This document shows positions 27,641 through 38,720 of a stretch of 64,000 nt of DNA, piece by piece. The stretch spans positions 186,001 to 250,000 of the forward strand of contig CAVRXU010000007.1 of NCBI GenBank assembly GCA_963725155.1. Reading direction: 5' to 3'. The notes under the pieces are model-generated. The model did no database searches. It was not told the origin of the DNA and was given only the letters and a program-made list of their open reading frames with translations. The stretch is from DATDAH01 sp963725155 (lineage in GTDB: Bacteria; Actinomycetota; Acidimicrobiia; Acidimicrobiales; DATDAH01). The position numbers and the translations under genes are program-made. The stretch's first letter is position 1, and every line of letters begins with the position of its first letter.

Positions 27641-30123
27641 AGGCGGTGATCATGGCCGGCGGTGAGGGCACCCGCCTGCGGCCACTGACCTCCAACCTGC
27701 CCAAGCCGATGATGCCGCTGGCCAACAAGCCGATGATGGAGCACGTCATCGACCTGCTGCGTCGTCACGGCTTCCACGAGATCGTGGTCACCCTGGCCTT
27801 CATGCCCGACGCCATCCGCAACCACTTCGGCGACGGGTCCGAGTACGGCGTCCACATCCAGTACGCCACCGAGGAGACGCCCCTGGGCACCGCGGGGTCG
27901 GTGCGCAACGCGGCCGACGCCCTCGACGAGCGCTTCCTCGTCATCTCCGGCGACGTCCTCACCGACATCGACCTGGGCGAGGTGGTGGCGTTCCACGAGG
28001 CGAAGGGGGCCCTGGCCACGATCGGTCTCGTCCCCGTCGAGAATCCGCTCGAGTTCGGCATCGTCATCACCGACGAGGACGGCTCCATAGAGCGCTTCCT
28101 CGAGAAGCCGAGCTGGGGTCAGGTCTTCTCCGACACCATCAACACCGGCATCTTCGTGCTGGAGCCGGCCATCTTCGACCACATCGCCGACGACCGTGCG
28201 GTCGACTTCTCCTCCGAGGTCTTCCCGGCGCTGCTGGCGGCGGGTCTGCCCCTCTACGGCGCGGTGGCCGACGGCTACTGGGAGGACGTGGGCACCCTCG
28301 AGGCGTACGTCAGCGCCCACAAGGACATCCTCGACCAGAAGGTCGAGGTGGACGTCCCCGGCTTCGAGGTGTCCGGCGGGGTGTGGGTGGCCGAGGGAGC
28401 CGAGATCCACCCGGACGCCGTCATCGAGGGCCCGGCCGTGGTCGGCGACAACGCCCGGGTCGAGGCCGGCGCCCGCCTAGGCGAGTACGCCGTGATCGGC
28501 ACCAACGTGAAGGTCCGCGCTGGGGCGGAGATCCACCGCAGCATCGTGCAGGACAATGCCTACCTCGGCGAGGGGGTTCGCCTGGCCGGCGCCGTCGTCG
28601 GTCGGGCCTGCGACGTCCGCCGGGGCGCCCGCTGTGAGGACGGCTCGGTCCTGGGTGACGAATGCTTCATCGGCGAGGACGCAGTCATCGGAGCCGGCGT
28701 GAAGGTGTACCCGTTCAAGACGGTCGAAGCCGCGGCCGTCGTGAACACCTCGATCGTGTGGGAGTCCCGGGGCGCCCGCAGCCTGTTCGCCGGCTTGGGC
28801 GTCAGTGGCCTGGCCAACGTGGACATCACCCCGGAGTTCGCCGCCCGCCTGGCCATGGCCTTCGGCACCACGTTGAAGAAGGACGCCACGGTCGTGACCA
28901 GCCGTGACTCCAGCCGCTCGGCCCGCATGCTCAAGCGGGCGATGATGGCCGGGCTCAACTCGGCCGGGGTCAACGTGTCGGACCTGGAGGTGGCGTCCAT
29001 CCCGGTCACCCGCTTCCAGGCTGGTCGCCCCGACAACCGCGGCGGCCTGACCGTTCGCCTCGTGCCCCACGACCCCCAGCAGGTGGAGATCCGCTTCTTC
29101 GCCAACACCGGCGCAGACCTCGACGATGACGGACGGCGGAAGGTCGAGCGCTACTTCACCCGCCAAGACTTCCGCCGCGTCCTGCCCAGTGAGATCGGCG
29201 ACATCGACTTCCCGCCGCGGGCCCTGGAGCACTACGCCGTCGCCTTGGAGGCCTGCATCGACGTCAAGGCCGTACGGGCCGCCGAGTTCAAGGTCGTCAT
29301 CGACTACGGCTACGGGACCACGGCCTTCGTGATGCCCAACCTGCTGTCCAAGTTGGGCACCGAGGTGCTGGCCGTCAACCCGTACGTGTCCACGGCCGGG
29401 ATCCTGGCCTTCGATCGGGCCCAGCACGCCGAGCAGGTGGCCGGACTGGTCCGGACCTCAGGGGCCCGCCTGGGGGCGGTGCTCGACCCCGGCGGCGAAC
29501 AGCTGACCCTGATCGACGACACCGGCCGGGTGCTCGACGACACCAGCACGCTGCTCGTGCTGCTCGCCCTGCTGGGTGACGAGCTCGCCGACCGAGAGGT
29601 GGCTCTGCCCGTCGCCACCACCGTCCACGCCGAGTCCCTGGTCGAGCGCCACGGCGGTCGGGTCCGCCCGACGAAGCTGGCCCCGTCGGCGATCATGGAG
29701 GCGGCGGGGAGGGAGAACGTGGTCTTCGCCGCGGGGCTGGACGGCGGCTACGTCGTCCCCGAGTTCCTGGCTGCCTTCGACGCCGCCGCCATGTTGGTCA
29801 AGACCCTCGAGCTGCTGGCCCGGCGGGATGTCCGCCTGTCCGAGGTGGTGGCCGACCTGCCCGAGCGGCATCTGGTCCGGGAGTCGGTGGTCACCCCGTG
29901 GGAGCAGAAGGGGACCGTCATGCGCACGCTCATGGAGCGCAGCGGCGACCGCGAGCTCGTGCTGGTGGACGGGGTGAAGGTCCGCCACGACGGGGGCTGG
30001 GTGCTGGCCTGGCCCGACCCGGAGGAGCCGGTGACCAACGTCTGGGCCGAGGCCGACAGCGACCTCGCCGCCCGTCAGCTGGCCGAGGAGTACGCCCGCC
30101 GGATCCGCCAGATGATCCGATGA
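27637..30123 (+). CDS. Nucleotidyltransferase/phosphohexomutase fusion (mannose-1-phosphate guanylyltransferase-like)
   Basis: The 828-residue protein joins three parts. The first is a sugar-phosphate nucleotidyltransferase (about 1-235; MAGGEGTRLRPLT, LEKP, GYWEDVGT). The second is a left-handed beta-helix of hexapeptide repeats (about 250-370). The third is a phosphoglucomutase/phosphomannomutase-like domain (about 385-828) beginning FGTTLKKDATVVTSRDSS. In that domain the metal loop expected as DPDGDR reads DPGGEQ, and the GEXSG sugar loop is also changed, so mutase activity is doubtful. It probably makes a GDP- or other NDP-sugar for wall polysaccharides. GTG 27637 overlaps the previous stop. 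Confidence 0.88.
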   Translation: MKAVIMAGGEGTRLRPLTSNLPKPMMPLANKPMMEHVIDLLRRHGFHEIVVTLAFMPDAIRNHFGDGSEYGVHIQYATEETPLGTAGSVRNAADALDERFLVISGDVLTDIDLGEVVAFHEAKGALATIGLVPVENPLEFGIVITDEDGSIERFLEKPSWGQVFSDTINTGIFVLEPAIFDHIADDRAVDFSSEVFPALLAAGLPLYGAVADGYWEDVGTLEAYVSAHKDILDQKVEVDVPGFEVSGGVWVAEGAEIHPDAVIEGPAVVGDNARVEAGARLGEYAVIGTNVKVRAGAEIHRSIVQDNAYLGEGVRLAGAVVGRACDVRRGARCEDGSVLGDECFIGEDAVIGAGVKVYPFKTVEAAAVVNTSIVWESRGARSLFAGLGVSGLANVDITPEFAARLAMAFGTTLKKDATVVTSRDSSRSARMLKRAMMAGLNSAGVNVSDLEVASIPVTRFQAGRPDNRGGLTVRLVPHDPQQVEIRFFANTGADLDDDGRRKVERYFTRQDFRRVLPSEIGDIDFPPRALEHYAVALEACIDVKAVRAAEFKVVIDYGYGTTAFVMPNLLSKLGTEVLAVNPYVSTAGILAFDRAQHAEQVAGLVRTSGARLGAVLDPGGEQLTLIDDTGRVLDDTSTLLVLLALLGDELADREVALPVATTVHAESLVERHGGRVRPTKLAPSAIMEAAGRENVVFAAGLDGGYVVPEFLAAFDAAAMLVKTLELLARRDVRLSEVVADLPERHLVRESVVTPWEQKGTVMRTLMERSGDRELVLVDGVKVRHDGGWVLAWPDPEEPVTNVWAEADSDLAARQLAEEYARRIRQMIR

Positions 30124-30135
30124 CGCGAACGGGGG

Positions 30136-30141
30136 TAGGTT
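30136..30141 (+). promoter_or_regulatory. Putative -10 box of gcvH (leaderless)
   Basis: TAGGTT lies 7 nt before the ATG at 30149. Confidence 0.5.
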
Positions 30142-30148
30142 CGCGACG

Positions 30149-30529
30149 ATGAACGTCCCCGAGGACCTCAGGTACTCCAAGGACCACGAGTGGGCCCGCC
30201 TCGAGGGTGACCGGGTCCGCGTCGGCATCACCGACTACGCCCAGGACGCATTGGGCGACGTGGTCTTCGTCGAGCTCCCCGAGGTCGGCTCGAAGGTGAA
30301 GCTCGACGAGAGCTTCAGCGAGGTCGAGTCGACCAAGTCCGTCTCCGACGTCTATGCCCCGCTGGGCGGCACCATCGCCGAGATCAACACCGATCTGGCC
30401 GACAGCCCGGAGCGCCTCAACGAGGATCCGTACGGCGAGGGTTGGATCTGCCTGCTGGAGCCCGACGACCCGGCCGCCTACGAGGCCCTGATGGACGCCG
30501 CGGCCTACCGGGCCCTGACCGAGGAGTGA
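30149..30529 (+). CDS. gcvH: Glycine cleavage system H protein
   Basis: The 126-residue protein matches H protein throughout: LRYSKDHEWARLEG at the start, ITDYAQDALGDVVFVELP, and the lipoylated Lys in VESTKSVSDVYAP. The lipoyl arm carries the aminomethyl group between GcvP, GcvT and the lipoamide dehydrogenase. gcvT and gcvP are 4.3 kb downstream on the same strand, separated by regulators, as in the mycobacterial gcvH-garA-ftsR neighbourhood. Confidence 0.96.
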   Translation: MNVPEDLRYSKDHEWARLEGDRVRVGITDYAQDALGDVVFVELPEVGSKVKLDESFSEVESTKSVSDVYAPLGGTIAEINTDLADSPERLNEDPYGEGWICLLEPDDPAAYEALMDAAAYRALTEE

Positions 30530-30533
30530 CGCC

Positions 30534-31028
30534 GTGTCGGGGGTGACCTGTCCGTCCTGTGGCCACGAGAACACCGTCGGGTCCCGTTTCTGCTCGTCCT
30601 GTGGGACCTCGCTGGGCGAGGACCAGGACACGACCACGGCCACGTTCAGCCCCGGCGAGACCGGCGACCCGGAGGCGGCCGAGACACCGGTGCCCGAGGT
30701 CGAGGTCGACCTGTCGGACGTGCCCGTGGGCACCGGGGTCCTGGTGGTGACGCGGGGCGAGGCGGCCGGCTCCCGGATCCTGCTGGACCTGGCCAACACG
30801 TCCGCCGGCCGCCATCCCAAGAGCGACATCTTCCTCGACGACATCACGGTGTCACGGCGACACGCCGAGATCATCCGCGACGGTGACCAGTACCGGGTCC
30901 GCGACGCGGGCTCCCTGAACGGCACCTACGTCAACCGCGAGCGCATCGAGGAGGCCTCCCTCGAGCACGGCGACGTCCTCCAGGTGGGCAAGTACAAGCT
31001 CCACTTCCTCGTGGCCGGGGTGGTCTGA
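30534..31028 (+). CDS. garA: FHA-domain protein, GarA/OdhI-like, with N-terminal zinc ribbon
   Basis: The 164-residue protein has a zinc ribbon at residues 6-24 (CPSCGHENTVGSRFCSSCG). A phospho-acceptor-like DTTTATF segment follows near residue 32, then an FHA domain (about 75-145) with SAGRHPKSDIFLDDITVSRRHAE and GSLNGTYVNRE. Mycobacterial GarA and corynebacterial OdhI share the FHA domain, the position after gcvH and the ETTSVF phosphosite. They bind and inhibit 2-oxoglutarate dehydrogenase and bind glutamate enzymes until phosphorylated. The zinc ribbon is absent in those proteins. The GTG start is 5 bp after gcvH. Confidence 0.87.
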   Translation: MSGVTCPSCGHENTVGSRFCSSCGTSLGEDQDTTTATFSPGETGDPEAAETPVPEVEVDLSDVPVGTGVLVVTRGEAAGSRILLDLANTSAGRHPKSDIFLDDITVSRRHAEIIRDGDQYRVRDAGSLNGTYVNRERIEEASLEHGDVLQVGKYKLHFLVAGVV

Positions 31029-31045
31029 GCTCCCGTGAGCGCCCC

Positions 31046-31813
31046 ATGAGCCCCGAAGGCCACCACTCGATCGGCGAGGTCCTGGCTCTCCTGCAGGAGG
31101 AGTTCCCGGACGTCACCATCTCCAAGATCCGCTTCCTCGAGAAGGAGGGGCTGATCGATCCGGAGCGGACCCCGTCGGGGTACCGCAAGTTCTATGACGA
31201 CGACGTCGCCTGCCTGCGCTGGATCCTGCGTCAGCAGCGGGAGAACTACCTGCCCCTCAAGGTCATCCGCCAGCGCATCGACTCCGGGGCGTGGCAGGAC
31301 GACGAGCGACCGGCCGCCCCCGTGCAGCCGACGCTGGCCGCGGTGGACCCCCTGCCCGCGGCGGCACCGGAGGCGGTGGTCGAGGAGCGACCGGTCCGGG
31401 CCGTCGAGGCCCTGGACACCGGCATGACCGGGGTCAGCCTCACCGTGGAGGAGTTGGCCGCAGCCACCGGCCTGAACGGGGACGCCATCGCCGAGCTCAC
31501 CAAGTACGGCCTGCTGGCCGGTCGCCAGGTCGGCTCCGCGGTGCTGTACGACGACGAGGCCCTGGTCGTGGCCCGCCTGGCCGCCGCGTTCGAGCGCCAC
31601 GGGGTCGAGGCCCGGCACTTGCGCATGTACAAGATGTCCGCCGACCGCGAAGCCGGTTTCCTCGAGCAGTTGGCCAGCCCCATGGTGCGCCAGCGCGACG
31701 CCGGCGCCCGCCGCCAGGCCTTCGAACTGGTGGGGGAGCTCTGTTCGCTGGGCGACCAGATGCGAGCCTCCCTGCTGCGTCGCTCCCTGAGGGACCAGCT
31801 CGGGCCCCTTTGA
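31046..31813 (+). CDS. ftsR: MerR-family regulator, FtsR-like
   Basis: The 255-residue protein has an N-terminal MerR winged helix (SIGEVLALLQEEFPDVTISKIRF then LEKEGLIDPERTPSGYRKF), a linker rich in Ala and Pro, and a long second half with LTVEELAAATGL. The length and the position after gcvH-garA match the actinobacterial FtsR regulator, which activates ftsZ and division genes in corynebacteria. The ATG at 31046 lies 17 bp after the garA stop. The stop overlaps the TTG start of hpt. Confidence 0.85.
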   Translation: MSPEGHHSIGEVLALLQEEFPDVTISKIRFLEKEGLIDPERTPSGYRKFYDDDVACLRWILRQQRENYLPLKVIRQRIDSGAWQDDERPAAPVQPTLAAVDPLPAAAPEAVVEERPVRAVEALDTGMTGVSLTVEELAAATGLNGDAIAELTKYGLLAGRQVGSAVLYDDEALVVARLAAAFERHGVEARHLRMYKMSADREAGFLEQLASPMVRQRDAGARRQAFELVGELCSLGDQMRASLLRRSLRDQLGPL

Positions 31814-32367
31814 AGCCGGCCGCCCGGGTCCTCCACGACGCCGAAGACCTCCGGGCCGCCAACGCCCGATTGGGCCGGGAGATCAGCGAGGCCCACCCTG
31901 ACGGCGTGCTCCTGGTGGCCGTGCTCAAGGGCAGTGTGCTGTTCCTGGCCGACCTCGTCCGCCAGCTCACGATCCCCGTCGAGATCGACTTCCTGGGGAT
32001 CTCGTCCTACGCCCCCGACAGCGGCCGGGTGCGCCTCACCAAGGACCTCGGCACCGACCTGGCCGACCGTGAGGTGATCCTGGTCGAGGACGTGGTCGAC
32101 ACCGGCCTGACCCTGGCCTACCTGCTGGCCCAGCTGAGGGCCCGGGAGCCGGCGACCCTCGAGGTCTGCACCCTCTTCGACAAGCGGGCCCGGCGCATCG
32201 TCCCCCAACCGCTGGCCTACGTGGGCTTCGAGATCGGTGACGAGTTCGTCGTCGGCTACGGCCTCGACTTCCGGGGTCGGTACCGCAACCTGGAACTGGT
32301 GGCCGCGGGTGACCTCGACACCCTGGCCGCCGACCCCGATGCCTACGTCGGTGAGCTCTATCCCTAG
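31810..32367 (+). CDS. hpt: Hypoxanthine phosphoribosyltransferase
   Basis: The 185-residue protein has the HGPRT blocks: LLVAVLKGSVLFLADLVR, IDFLGISSY with the flexible loop, the PRPP motif VILVEDVVDTGLTL, and CTLFDKRARR with the purine-specific Lys. It salvages hypoxanthine or guanine. The start is a TTG overlapping the ftsR stop. No ATG or GTG further in would keep the N-terminal helix. Within the otherwise conserved ftsR-BFN neighbourhood hpt looks like an insertion. Confidence 0.9.
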   Translation: MKPAARVLHDAEDLRAANARLGREISEAHPDGVLLVAVLKGSVLFLADLVRQLTIPVEIDFLGISSYAPDSGRVRLTKDLGTDLADREVILVEDVVDTGLTLAYLLAQLRAREPATLEVCTLFDKRARRIVPQPLAYVGFEIGDEFVVGYGLDFRGRYRNLELVAAGDLDTLAADPDAYVGELYP

Positions 32368-32368
32368 C

Positions 32369-32374
32369 TAGGTT
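32369..32374 (+). promoter_or_regulatory. Putative -10 box of the BFN-family gene
   Basis: TAGGTT directly follows the hpt stop. It lies 6 nt before ATG 32381, but directly touches the alternative GTG at 32375, favouring the ATG. Confidence 0.45.
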
Positions 32375-32380
32375 GTGGCC

Positions 32381-32866
32381 ATGGTGGAGATGGAGCTCGT
32401 CGGGGTCCGGGTGGAGCTTCCCACCAACACCCCCATCGTGCTCCTGCGGGAGACGGCGGGCGAGCGGCGGATGCTGCCGATCTTCATCGGGGCCCCGGAG
32501 GCCACGGCCATCGCCTTCGCCTTGGAGCAGGTGCCGACTCCTCGGCCCATGACCCACGACCTGGTGAAGAACCTGCTCGAAGAGGTCGGGGTGACCCTGG
32601 AGCGCATCGTCGTCACCGATCTGCAGGACAGCACCTTCTTCGCCGAGCTGCACCTGGTGCAGGGTGAGGCCACCCACCAGCTCTCCAGCCGGCCGTCCGA
32701 CGCCATCGCGCTGGCCGCCCGCACGGGCTCGCCGATCTTCGCCGAGGAGTCGGTCCTCGACGAGGTGGGCTACACGGTGCGAGAGGAGGCCCAGCCCGAG
32801 GAGGAAGTGGTCGAGGAGTTCCGTCGCTTCATCGACAACATCGACCCCGAGGACTTCGCGTCCTGA
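32381..32866 (+). CDS. Bifunctional nuclease (BFN) family protein, DUF151
   Basis: The 161-residue protein shows the DUF151 pattern: MELVGVRVELPTNTPIVLL, then LPIFIGAPEATAIAFALE, PRPMTHDLVKNLL, LSSRPSDAIALAARTGSPIF and an acidic tail ending RRFIDNIDPEDF. Its mycobacterial counterpart sits in the same gcvH-garA-ftsR region. A plant homologue has nuclease activity, but the bacterial role is not settled. I use ATG 32381; GTG 32375 would add two residues. Confidence 0.9.
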   Translation: MVEMELVGVRVELPTNTPIVLLRETAGERRMLPIFIGAPEATAIAFALEQVPTPRPMTHDLVKNLLEEVGVTLERIVVTDLQDSTFFAELHLVQGEATHQLSSRPSDAIALAARTGSPIFAEESVLDEVGYTVREEAQPEEEVVEEFRRFIDNIDPEDFAS

Positions 32867-32877
32867 CTGCCCCCCGG

Positions 32878-33879
32878 ATGGCGCCGTCGGGCGACCCCTG
32901 GCGCCGGGTCCAGCTGGGTTGCCTCCTGCTGGTCGCCACCATCCTGGTGGGCACCGGCGGCTACCTGATCCTGGGCCTCAGCCTGCTCGACGCCGTCTAC
33001 CAGACGGTCACCACCATCTCGACGGTGGGATTCCGGGAGATGCCCGACGACCCCTCGACCGGGTTCCGGGTGTTCACCATGGTGCTGATCCTCACGGGGG
33101 TCGGCGTGGCCTTGTACACGGCATCAGTGCTGTTGGAGTCGGTGGTCGAGGGCCGGCTGTCCGAACGCTTCGGGAGGCGACGCATGCAACGGACGATCGA
33201 CGGGCTCGAGGGCCACGTGATCCTGTGTGGCTGGGGACGGGTGGGGCGTTCGATCGAACGTCACCTGACCGGTGCCGGCGTGGACGTGGTCGTGGTCGAG
33301 GCCGACCCCGAACGGGCCGAGGCGGTGCCTGGCCTGTGGGTGTGCGGCGACGCCACCGACGACGCGGTGATGACCGCGGCCGGCCTGGAGCGGGCGGCCA
33401 GCATGGTCACCGCGGTGGACAGCGACGCCGCCAACCTGTTCATCACGCTGAGTGCCCGAGACCGGCGCGACGACCTCTTCATCGTCAGCCGGGTGCGGGA
33501 CGACGCCAACGAAGCCAAGCTGCGCCAGGCGGGGGCGAACCGCATCGTCAATCCCCAGGAGATCGGGGGCGGCCGCATCGCCGCCTTGGCGCTCGCCCCC
33601 AACGTGGCCGACTTCCTCGACGTGGTCATGCACGACGGCAGCCTGGAGTTCCGCCTGGCCGACATCACCGTGCCCGAGTCCTCGCCCCTCGCCGGCAAGA
33701 GCCTCCGGGAGGCCCACGTCCGCGACCGGACCGGCGCGCTGGTGCTGGCGATCCGGAGCGAGGGCGGCGAGTTCACCACCAACCCCGCCCCGGAGAGTGA
33801 GCTGCGGCAGGGCGACGTCCTCATCGCCATCGGCACCCAGGAACAGCTCGAGGAGCTGCAGCAGCTGGCTGATCGTTGA
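32878..33879 (+). CDS. Two-helix potassium channel with RCK (TrkA-N/TrkA-C) domains
   Basis: The 333-residue protein has two membrane helices (about 12-35 and 62-85) around a pore helix and the selectivity filter TISTVGF. It then has a cytoplasmic Rossmann RCK domain (HVILCGWGRVGRSIERHL) and a C-terminal TrkA-C domain. The filter reads TVGF rather than TVGYG. The architecture is that of MthK-type channels gated by ligands or ions on RCK. It follows the BFN gene by 11 bp. A 7-bp inverted repeat overlaps its stop. Confidence 0.88.
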   Translation: MAPSGDPWRRVQLGCLLLVATILVGTGGYLILGLSLLDAVYQTVTTISTVGFREMPDDPSTGFRVFTMVLILTGVGVALYTASVLLESVVEGRLSERFGRRRMQRTIDGLEGHVILCGWGRVGRSIERHLTGAGVDVVVVEADPERAEAVPGLWVCGDATDDAVMTAAGLERAASMVTAVDSDAANLFITLSARDRRDDLFIVSRVRDDANEAKLRQAGANRIVNPQEIGGGRIAALALAPNVADFLDVVMHDGSLEFRLADITVPESSPLAGKSLREAHVRDRTGALVLAIRSEGGEFTTNPAPESELRQGDVLIAIGTQEQLEELQQLADR

Positions 33880-33894
33880 CCTGAACCTCAGGTC
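33878..33894. promoter_or_regulatory. Inverted repeat, possible MerR operator or small terminator
   Basis: GACCTGA and TCAGGTC pair perfectly across ACC, starting inside the channel stop codon, 79 bp before the merR ATG at 33973. Its shape resembles MerR-family half sites, so autoregulation is possible. Confidence 0.35.
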
Positions 33895-33972
33895 GGGCGT
33901 AGGGTGATCGAGGTCACACCTGCGTAACTACGCGCTTGTGATGGGGCGGACGCCTCGAGAGGACACCACCAC

Positions 33973-34467
33973 ATGACCGGACAGCAGGAGATGTTCCCGC
34001 GCCACGTCGGCTACGGGGGCAAGAAGGCGGCCGAGATCGTCGGCATCAGCTACCGCCAGCTGGACTACTGGGCGCGGACCGACCTGGTCCGACCGTCCCT
34101 GGCCGACGCCGCCGGCAGCGGGAGCCGCCGCAAGTACTCCTACCAGGACCTGCTCGAGCTCAAGGTGATCAAGAGCCTGCTCGACGCCGGCATCCGCCTC
34201 GACGTGGTGCGGGAGGTCTTCACCTACCTGCGGGACCAGCTCGGCGAGGACCCGGCCAGCGCCAACCTGGTGATCAGCGGTGACCACACCGTCCTCACCC
34301 GGGACGGCGAGGAGATGATCGACCTGGTCCGCAAGGGCCAGGGCGTGCTCAACATCCTGCCCCTGTCGGGCGTGGTGGAAGAGGTCGACGCCGCCATCGT
34401 GCAGCTGTTCCCTGAGGCCCCGGCGACGCCGGCCCCATCGTCGGTCGAGGTCGCGGCCGAGCAGTGA
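33973..34467 (+). CDS. Second MerR-family regulator (Rv1830-like)
   Basis: The 164-residue protein has a MerR winged helix (GGKKAAEIVGISYRQLDYWART followed by DLVRPSL), SRRKYSYQDLLELKVIKSLLDAG, and a short effector region. Paired MerR genes around a BFN-family gene are conserved in actinobacteria, and the second is often linked to cell division or stress. The 93-bp upstream gap holds the inverted repeat at 33878 and a ribosome binding site-like GAGAGG before the ATG, so this message is not leaderless. Confidence 0.85.
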   Translation: MTGQQEMFPRHVGYGGKKAAEIVGISYRQLDYWARTDLVRPSLADAAGSGSRRKYSYQDLLELKVIKSLLDAGIRLDVVREVFTYLRDQLGEDPASANLVISGDHTVLTRDGEEMIDLVRKGQGVLNILPLSGVVEEVDAAIVQLFPEAPATPAPSSVEVAAEQ

Positions 34468-34811
34468 GCGTCGGGGCGCCCCACGAGTCGGTGGACTTCG
34501 CCCACCCCTCAGAGCGGGACTTCGCCAGGGTGTTGGACTTCTACGGTGTCGAGTGGCGCTACGAGCCCCGCACCTTCGTGCTCCACGAGAACGCCGACGG
34601 GCACCCCACCGAGGCCTTCAGCCCCGACTTCTACCTGCCCGACCTCGACCTCTACATCGAGTTGACCACCCTCAGGCAACGGCTGGTCACCAAGAAGAAC
34701 CGGAAGATCCGTGAGCTGCGCCAGCGCTACCCGGGGGTCAACGTGATGATCCTCTACCGCAAGGACTGGCAGAACCTCGCCGTCAAGTACGGCATGGACT
34801 CGGCCGCGTAG
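34464..34811 (+). CDS. Small PD-(D/E)XK nuclease-like protein
   Basis: The 115-residue protein has an N-terminal helix with HPSERDFARVLDFYG and EWRYEP. SPDFYLPDLDLYIELTT then resembles the PD...EXK strand pair of the restriction-endonuclease fold, although the residue two after Glu is Thr; a basic cluster (KKNRK) comes 12 residues later. ILYRKDW near the end fits the same fold. The substrate and partners are unknown. The GTG overlaps the merR stop. Confidence 0.6.
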   Translation: MSVGAPHESVDFAHPSERDFARVLDFYGVEWRYEPRTFVLHENADGHPTEAFSPDFYLPDLDLYIELTTLRQRLVTKKNRKIRELRQRYPGVNVMILYRKDWQNLAVKYGMDSAA

Positions 34812-34830
34812 ATCACACCGGGCCGCTCCT

Positions 34831-34836
34831 TAGAAT
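34831..34836 (+). promoter_or_regulatory. -10 box of gcvT (leaderless)
   Basis: TAGAAT, close to the sigma70-type ideal, lies exactly 6 nt before the GTG at 34843. The 31-nt gap leaves no room for a glycine riboswitch. Confidence 0.55.
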
Positions 34837-34842
34837 CTCGGG

Positions 34843-35882
34843 GTGAATCTCCGGCTCTCGCCGCTCGATGCGGCCCATCGCGCCCTCGGGGCGAAGATGG
34901 TCCCGTTCGGGGGCTGGGACATGCCGTTGAGCTACGGCGACGGCACCATCGCCGAGCACCGAGCTTGCCGGACGGGCGCCGTCGCCTTCGACGTCAGCCA
35001 CCTCGGCACCGTGCGGGTCACCGGGCCGGAGGCCAAGGGGCTGCTCCAGGCCAACCTCACCGCCGACCTCGACAAGATCGAGCCGGGGCGGACCCAGTAC
35101 ACGCACCTGCTCGACCCGGATGATGCCTCGGTCGTCGACGACATCATCGTGTGGTGGCTGGGTGAGGACCGCTTCGACGTCATGCCGAACGCCTCCAACA
35201 CGGCCGGGGTGGTGGCCGCCATCGGTGGGGTCGACGTCACGCCCACCCGGGCCATCATCGCCGTGCAGGGTCCCCGGGCCCGCGAGCTGTTCCCGGCGAT
35301 TGCCGACGTCGGCCGGCGCCGGGTCGTGGAGATGGCCCTCGACGGGGTCCCCGTCACCGTGGCGGGCACGGGCTACACGGGAGAGGACGGGGTCGAGATC
35401 GCTGCGCCCGCCGAGCACGCCGGTGCCGTCTGGGACGCCGTACTGGCCTGCGGGGTGACCCCCGCCGGCTTGGGCGCCCGGGACACGCTGCGCCTGGAGG
35501 CGGGCTTGCCCCTCCACGGCCATGAGCTGGGACCGGGCATCACTCCGCTGCAGGCGGGGTTGGGCTGGGTCGTGGGCTGGGACAAGGGCGACTTTCGGGG
35601 GCGGGCGGCGCTGGAGGCCGAGCGGGCCGCCGGTCCGGCTCGCCGCCTGCGGGGGCTGCTGCTGGACGGCAAGCGCCCGCCCCGCGCCGACCAATCGGTG
35701 GTCGAGGGCGAGGATGTCGTCGGCGCCGTCACCAGCGGCAACTACTCGCCGATGCTGGACCGCGGCATCGCGTTGGCCTTCCTCCGCCCCGACGTCGAGC
35801 CCGGCGTCCGCCTGGCCGTCGACGTGCGCGGTCGCCACGAGCCCGCCGAGGTCGTCACCCCACCCTTCTGGACAGGAGCACC

Positions 35883-35886
<4 letters not shown>
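34843..35886 (+). CDS. gcvT: Aminomethyltransferase (glycine cleavage T protein)
   Basis: The 347-residue protein has the T-protein blocks: SPLDAAHRALGAKMVPFGGWDMPLS cut across the folate site, GAVAFDVSHLG, TGYTGEDGVE, and LGARDTLRLEAGLPL with the catalytic Asp of the ARDTLR motif. It transfers the methylene group from the H-protein arm to tetrahydrofolate. The GTG start has a near-ideal -10 box 6 nt upstream. Its stop overlaps gcvP, so the T and P subunits are co-translated. Confidence 0.95.

Positions 35887-38706
<2,820 letters not shown>

Positions 38707-38720
<14 letters not shown>

Noticed and set aside
34812..34842. Possible glycine riboswitch before gcvT
   Set aside because: Only 31 nt separate the genes and a TAGAAT box sits 6 nt before the GTG; there is no space for the aptamer.
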